Shown here one piece after another: positions 58,957 through 64,000 of a stretch of 64,000 bases of DNA. Origin of the DNA: Ctenosaura bakeri (taxonomy: Eukaryota; Chordata; Lepidosauria; Squamata; Iguanidae); NCBI GenBank assembly GCA_948474755.1, contig CAOLHI010000254.1, positions 744,001 through 808,000 of the forward strand. Direction: 5' to 3'. The position numbers and the translations under genes were made by a program. Within the stretch, counting starts at the first letter, position 1. Each line of letters begins with the position of its first letter. The notes beneath the pieces are model-generated. The model was not told the origin of the DNA and ran no database searches. It saw only the letters and a list, made by a program, of their open reading frames with translations.

Positions 58957-60631
58957 GTGGAAGTTATTGTTAAGGGATGCTTAGAATTTCAGTGAGGTGT
59001 GAGTAGGAGTGAGTATAAGGGGGAGTGGCTTTTGCCCCTTGTTTCACTAGAAAAATCTATGGGAGGAAAACAAATGATGGCATACTTCCCAATAAGAATT
59101 CTGCCCATCTCACATTTACTTTCAGTGCCTAACTGCCTAGCATTACAGTAATTTAAAGCATCAATTGAGCATTTAGAAATACAGTTTAGACATTCAAAGA
59201 AAAGATCCAGGCAAAGTGACCAAGGAAATGCAAACACAGCAAATGTTGGAGTTCTTAGAATTAATGATTTTCAGTGTGTCACTTTCTGCAATGCCAGAAA
59301 TCTGGAAACTGAAGAAAAATGTAATTGGGTGCAGAATTCTTATTGCAGAGGTAATGTTCTCATCTTCCCTCCCCTCCGCTTAACTGCATCCTATGCCTGA
59401 ATTGGACTGAAACAGATCTGGGCCAAAGTAATGAATGTACAGGAAATGGTATATTAACTGAAAGCTGCCCTTCTTTTCTTGGTCTTATATGAAGCCAGAC
59501 AGCATTGTACCCCTTTCTGAGTGCAGAGTGGTGGTGTCTCAGGCTTGCTGTCACATGCTGTGTGCATCTTGTACCACTTTCCTTCTCCAATCCTTCTGTA
59601 CCAGACCAGTCGCTTTCTGCTCTCATTATAGTGATGCAGGCCTCTCTGGTAGCCGTCTGATGTCTATTCATTATTTGTAGTCATGTTTTATAATGAAAAC
59701 AAGATGATACTTGATTTTAACAATATTTTTTCATATATAATTTAAAGGCAAAAATGCTGAACCTTTCCTAATAGATGATCCAAGTGCTTTTTTCTCATGT
59801 TCTGCTCCTCTTTGTTTGGCTTAATGCCAGTTCTGGTTCAGTTAGTAGGTTGAAATAATGGTTGAAGTTTGGTTCTGATTAAAATAAAAATACAGCACTC
59901 TGTTTCTACTTTTATTGTAGATCAGCTTGCTGCAGAGTTGTGGAATATAACCACATTGAAGCTTCATGAATTACTATGGCTATTCACAAAGGCAAGTACT
60001 GTACATTATTCAGTAATATAAGTACTGAACATGGGAACTGCAGCTACAAGTTGTGAAGTAATGTTCCAGGTTAGTCTTTTTACAAATGCAAAATTTCTCT
60101 GGATTATGCAGTTCTACAGATGTTCATGGAGCTTGCCCTTAGTTTGCAACTGTGATGGAAACAATACCTGAAAGAAAATAAGGCATGGGAGAGTTTGGGC
60201 CTCCTGTACTGACAATATTCCTTTCTGCTCTCATGTGGAATCCCCCCATTGGCTAGAAACTGCTGACACCTGCTGTGAAATCAGTGTGGAGAAGAGCATG
60301 GCCTGTGGAGGTCCCATGTGCTAATTGCTCATAGGGATCACATTATGTCAGATGAACACACCCCATGTAAGCCATTATCATGGTACTTAATTCCTTTCTA
60401 ATTCTGCTTTCCTGCAACCAATGGCAAAGGGATGACATAAAACCTCCACCAAACAATATACAACCCTATAATTAACTTGCAGATGTTTTAGAGAAATGTT
60501 GTGCAATCCTGAAAAAGATTACTTATGCTGGTGACACACTACTAATCAGTGGTAACATCAAGGCAGGACCTTGAGTCTGAATCCATTGCCTAACTCAGAA
60601 GAATGAGCAAGATGGCCCTCAAAACCAGCAG
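58957..60631. other. Intergenic stretch with one weak exon-like segment
   Basis: AT-rich. Apart from the exon-like segment at 59921-59991, no gene or repeat family was recognised. Confidence 0.4.
59921..59991 (+). other. Exon-like segment with a GC donor
   Basis: Preceded by a good pyrimidine tract and acceptor (TTTCTACTTTTATTGTAG) and followed by AAAG|GCAAGT, the consensus of GC-AG introns. In one frame it is open and reads QLAAELWNITTLKLHELL and on, an amphipathic helix-like stretch. No neighbour exon was found and no homolog is recognised, so chance is the leading explanation. Confidence 0.2.
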
Positions 60632-60725
60632 ATGTATGTATGTATGTATTCATTTATTTAGATACCTTTATTATATTTATATGCTACCTTTCTCCCAGAG
60701 TGGGACCCAAGGTAGGTTCCAAAAA
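60632..60725 (-). mobile_element. LINE/SINE-type 3' tail
   Basis: TATG and ATTT repeats are followed by TACCTTTCTCCCAGAGTGGG and ACCCAAGGTAGG, the reversed 3' end of a widespread reptile LINE/SINE tail. Similar tails lie at 1422-1470 and 15030-15110. Confidence 0.55.
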
Positions 60726-61054
60726 GGAACATGCGTTACTATTTAAAGAAGAGGTCTCCACATAATACAAGGGTCCAAAGTCTAAAATTACTAACTGCAC
60801 TACCTTTACTGTCTACATGAAATCATATTCACATGTAAGTATGGGAAGAACTGCAGACTTACTGACTAATCCTATGCATGTTTCCTCAGTTATTTCATTG
60901 AGACCTACTTAGGAAATAGGCTCAAGCTGTTAATACATAACGTGTGTTCACTGAACTGACTGCACATCATGACCCCTACACATATCAACAATATTTTTTA
61001 TGATTACATTTGAATCCTGCTTCTCTTGAGGCAAGATATTTGAGTGTAGTCCTT
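60726..61054. other. Intergenic stretch
   Basis: No gene. An old-repeat word TTTCATTGAGACCTACTTAGG is at about 60893. Confidence 0.35.
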
Positions 61055-61200
61055 CCGTATTACCCTCAGTAACAACCATTGGAGGTAGGTTTAGCTGCGA
61101 AATGGTGATCAACCCAAAGTCTCCCTATGAACTTAATGGACAAGTGGGGTTTGAATTTGAGTCCCTCTAGTCCTAAGCTGGCACTTAGAGCATGCCAGTT
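61055..61200 (-). mobile_element. MIR-like or related tRNA-derived SINE, degenerate
   Basis: AACAACCATTGGAGGTAGGT, AACCCAAAGTCTCCC, GTGGGGTTTGAATTTGAGTC and CTAGTCCTAAGCTGGCAC follow the reversed core-to-head order of old tRNA SINEs. Confidence 0.5.
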
Positions 61201-61904
61201 CATATCTTAGGTTAATGAAAATATTCAGACAGTTCTGAAAAAAACACAAATTTTATGAGAAGGATGAAAAAAAAACCAGCCAATATTATTGGTACTTTTT
61301 ACAAATCTATGGTGCAATCACATTCAGAATACTGTACGCATTTTGCTTACTGCCAGAGATGTTCTTTGCAAATACCACAGAGAGGTGAGTTAGAGACCTG
61401 ATTCTTTAGGGACAGACAGATCTGTTGGCAGTTTCTAGAGGCAGGGAAAGTCAGAAGCTATCATCACTAATCAGTGGTGAAGATAACCTATTTTCTCTTA
61501 CATTAATTTTTTTAGCAAAATGCAATGAACAATTAAGCTATTAGTGTTGTCCATACATGTGCATTGAAGCACATCTGAGGACAGCCATTTCCCCCCTGTA
61601 TATTGTTCCTGGAAATGGAACTTATGTTATTTTTCCCCCAGATGCAGTTTTCAAGTTTTCAACATACAGGATGCAGAAACTGCACCAGCCGCTTGTCTGC
61701 TATCTTGCCTGTGATTTAGGCAAGTGATTTAGGCCTATGATTTAGGCAAGTGTAAACAAAACTGGAGGATAAGTTCACTGCTACACATTAATAACCCAAT
61801 TTCTTTGTGAGAATCCATGACCCTAATGCTTCTCAAAGGGAAGAATGATGTAGACCTCATTTATTTTTCAATTGAATTTAGGGAGGTGTAATGATATGAT
61901 GGAG

Positions 61905-62095
61905 ATCTGGTGTGGTATAGTGGTTTGAGCACTGGATTACAACCCTGGAGACCAGGTTTCAGTTCCCCACTTGGCCATGGAAACCCACTGGATGAATTTG
62001 GGCATGTCACACACTCAGCCCGAGAAAACCCCATAATAAGTTTGCCTTAGGGTCGCCATAAGTCATAAATGATTTGAAGGCACACAGCAACAATG
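61905..62095 (+). mobile_element. Sauria-type SINE, first of a head-to-tail pair
   Basis: A box TGGTATAGTGG, B box AGGTTTCAGTTCC, then TTGGCCATGGAAACCCACTG, GGGTCGCCATAAGTCATAA and the tail TTGAAGGCACACAGCAACAA, plus strand. Part of the middle is deleted. Confidence 0.85.
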
Positions 62096-62106
62096 ATATG
62101 ATGAAA

Positions 62107-62345
62107 CCCAGAATGGTGTAGTGCTTTCAGTATTGGACTAGGACTTTGGGAGTCCAAGATTTGAATCTTTGCTTCGCCATAGAAACCCATTATGTGTCCT
62201 TGGGAAAGTTACAGTCTTAGCCTCAGAGGAAGGCAATGGCAAACTCTTTCTGAACAAATCTTGCCAAGAAAACTCTGTGATAGGTTCACAATAGGGTTGC
62301 CGTAAGTCAGAAAGTAATTTAAAGCACATAACAACAAATGATATG
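62107..62345 (+). mobile_element. Sauria-type SINE, second of a head-to-tail pair
   Basis: A-box region ATGGTGTAGTGC, head to CTTCGCCATAGAAACCC, body CAGCCTCAG-like GCCTCAGAGGAAGGCAATGG, AACAAATCTTGCCAAGAAAA, tail CACATAACAACAAATG. It starts 11 bp after its neighbour, and both are followed by ATGATATGATGAA, which looks like a duplicated flank. Confidence 0.85.
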
Positions 62346-62599
62346 ATGAATGAATGGGGGGTCATTTAAAATAAATTGATTCTGAAGCAGGATCTGGATC
62401 ATCAAGACAGGAAAATGAATAACTTGGAATATATTAATTGAAATTATTTTGGGTATTGTAGACTTTTTAAAATGTTACTTAGAAAAGAAATTGATTGGCC
62501 TGCCTTTTATTAAATGCAATTTTTTAATAATTAAAAAAAACTCCTTGTGTGTATAAATTAACATGTATAAATCTTGTGTATATTTGTGCCTATGAGCCA

Positions 62600-63190
62600 G
62601 GGCCTGAGATCTTTCAGGTAGCCAGCAATATCACTGCTCACCACAATCTCAAAAAAGGTATTGCACAGTTTGAAAAAGTACAGATAAACCAAGTTATCAA
62701 GGGGCTGGATCAACTCTCCTGTAAGAAAAGGTTACACTATCTGGGGCTTTTTATAATAGATAACATGAATGTGAAGGGGCATGTGTTAGAGCTGTATATA
62801 TGCATAGTGTGGATAGTGGAAAGGGGTAAATTTTCCTTTCTATTTCATAATAGTAGAGCTAAAGATCATCTGTTGAAGGTAAATTATGGGTGACAGAATA
62901 GGAGAATAAGAAGTATTTGTTTATATATTGCATAGTTAAACTCCAGAGTTTCCTATCACAAGATAAAGTGATGGCCACAAATTTAAGGGACTAGGATTAG
63001 GAAAATTAATAAGAGAGTTTAGGCTACAGTTGGCCACTAACCATGATATACATTGCCCCAGTAAGAAAGGCACTATGCCTCTGAATACCATTTGCCTGGG
63101 AGCGTGAACAGGATGGTACTATGGTATTCATGTTCAGCATAGGAACTTCTTGTCTTTTGGTGGAAACAGAATTCTGGAATCAAGCCTTTG
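62600..63190 (+). mobile_element. CR1-like LINE, 3' region, degenerate
   Basis: Plus-strand words such as GGGGCTGGATCAACTCTCCT, AGAAAAGGTTACACTATCTG, GGGGCTTTTTATAATAGATA and later CTCTGAATACCATTTGCC, GAGCGTGAACAGGATGG follow the 3' ORF and UTR of a CR1 subfamily. The frame is decayed. A different subfamily from 55664-56235. Confidence 0.6.
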
Positions 63191-64000
63191 ATCTCATCCA
63201 GTTGAGCTCTTCTCACATTCCAGTATGTTTAGCATCAATTTATTTTGTAGAACCACAAATCCAAGAATCCTCCAGTTTAGACGGCTGGTAGACTTATGTG
63301 CTATACTAAGCATAGCATAATATGATCCCCGCCCAGAAGATTTGTTGTAGTAATTATCAAGACATGACAGGAACGAGGCAAGAAAACAAGGAGTGGCAGT
63401 TAATAGTGCAAAATTAACCTGAAGCCACTGTGGTCACTCCCACCTAATAGGAAGGGAAAATAATGTATCCTTTACATTCTGGAAAATCATTAGTTTTATT
63501 AGATAAGAGAGGCAAAATTACATCCGTTTTTAATGTATGCCAAGACTGTATATGATTTACATAATATATGCTTACTTCATTTTATATCAGTCTTCATGTT
63601 TTGGGCCCACTCCAATAATTTAGATGCCTCCCAATGTCTGTTTCAGTATTACCCAGAGGAGCTGATAGCTGATGTCTGTGGATGATATTGCAGCACTGCT
63701 GACAGTAAACAGTTTTAAAGCCCTGATAGCAACTAAATGGCATTCACCCAATTTTCAAAACTTGCTTTTCAACTTCTTTTGTTTGATTTAAATAGCCACT
63801 CTGTAATAATGTGTGGGTGGACTTGTTTGTGCTAAATATATACCTTGTTTGTGCATATCCCAGAATGTATTTGAAGCCAAATACTGATGAGGACAATTTT
63901 AAAAATGTAGTACACAGTAAGTAATTGCTGTATCACCTGTCAATTCTAATGGAAGCTACCTGAAATGTAAGATATAAATTTAAATCAGGAATAACCTTTG
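63191..64000. other. Intergenic stretch at the right edge
   Basis: AT-rich, nothing recognised. No CpG island marks a FAF1 promoter before the window ends. Confidence 0.4.

Noticed and set aside
61905..62345. tRNA genes suggested by A and B box matches
   Set aside because: The boxes belong to tRNA-derived SINE heads; no cloverleaf with intact acceptor stem is present.

Overview
This is a 64 kb stretch of vertebrate nuclear DNA, most likely from a squamate reptile (inference). Genes are split into exons by GT-AG introns, with long AT-rich gene-poor stretches, CpG-island promoters, and a repeat set typical of lizards: Sauria-type tRNA-derived SINEs, CR1/L2 LINE pieces, an R4/Dong-like LINE piece, palindromic MITEs, Tigger-like MITEs, a BEL/Pao retrotransposon and two related solo LTRs. 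Nothing in it looks prokaryotic.

Two genes are well supported, both on the minus strand. CDKN2C (p18-INK4c, an ankyrin-repeat inhibitor of CDK4/6) has two coding exons at 51817-51945 and 46692-47096, joining into a 177-residue protein. To its left are three phase-matched exons at 11363-11465, 5464-6831 and 821-926. Together they encode a signal peptide, a 455-residue mostly extracellular exon with a furin-like RSKR site, and a transmembrane segment. The transmembrane exon resembles mammalian C1orf185, and CDKN2C followed by C1orf185 on one strand is the human gene order. I therefore read this as a C1orf185 ortholog with a long ectodomain that the human protein, as I remember it, lacks. Its 3' end lies left of the window.

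Layout: 1-11.5 kb, the C1orf185-like gene with repeat-filled introns and a small CpG promoter at about 11.34-11.73 kb. 12.4-12.8 kb, two candidate exons of a small divergent plus-strand gene. 12.8-41.7 kb, intergenic, dominated by a 7.1 kb BEL/Pao element (15750-22836) that carries several nested insertions, then a solo LTR at 23408-24282. 41.7-43.1 kb, a CpG island with no recognisable gene. 46.7-54.3 kb, CDKN2C and its large CpG promoter. 54.3-64 kb, more intergenic DNA with a CR1 copy, a second solo LTR and tandem SINEs. FAF1, which lies beyond CDKN2C in human, was not found and is probably just outside the right edge.

Splice sites, gene identities and repeat families come from reading the sequence and from memory of the families. 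No search or alignment was run.
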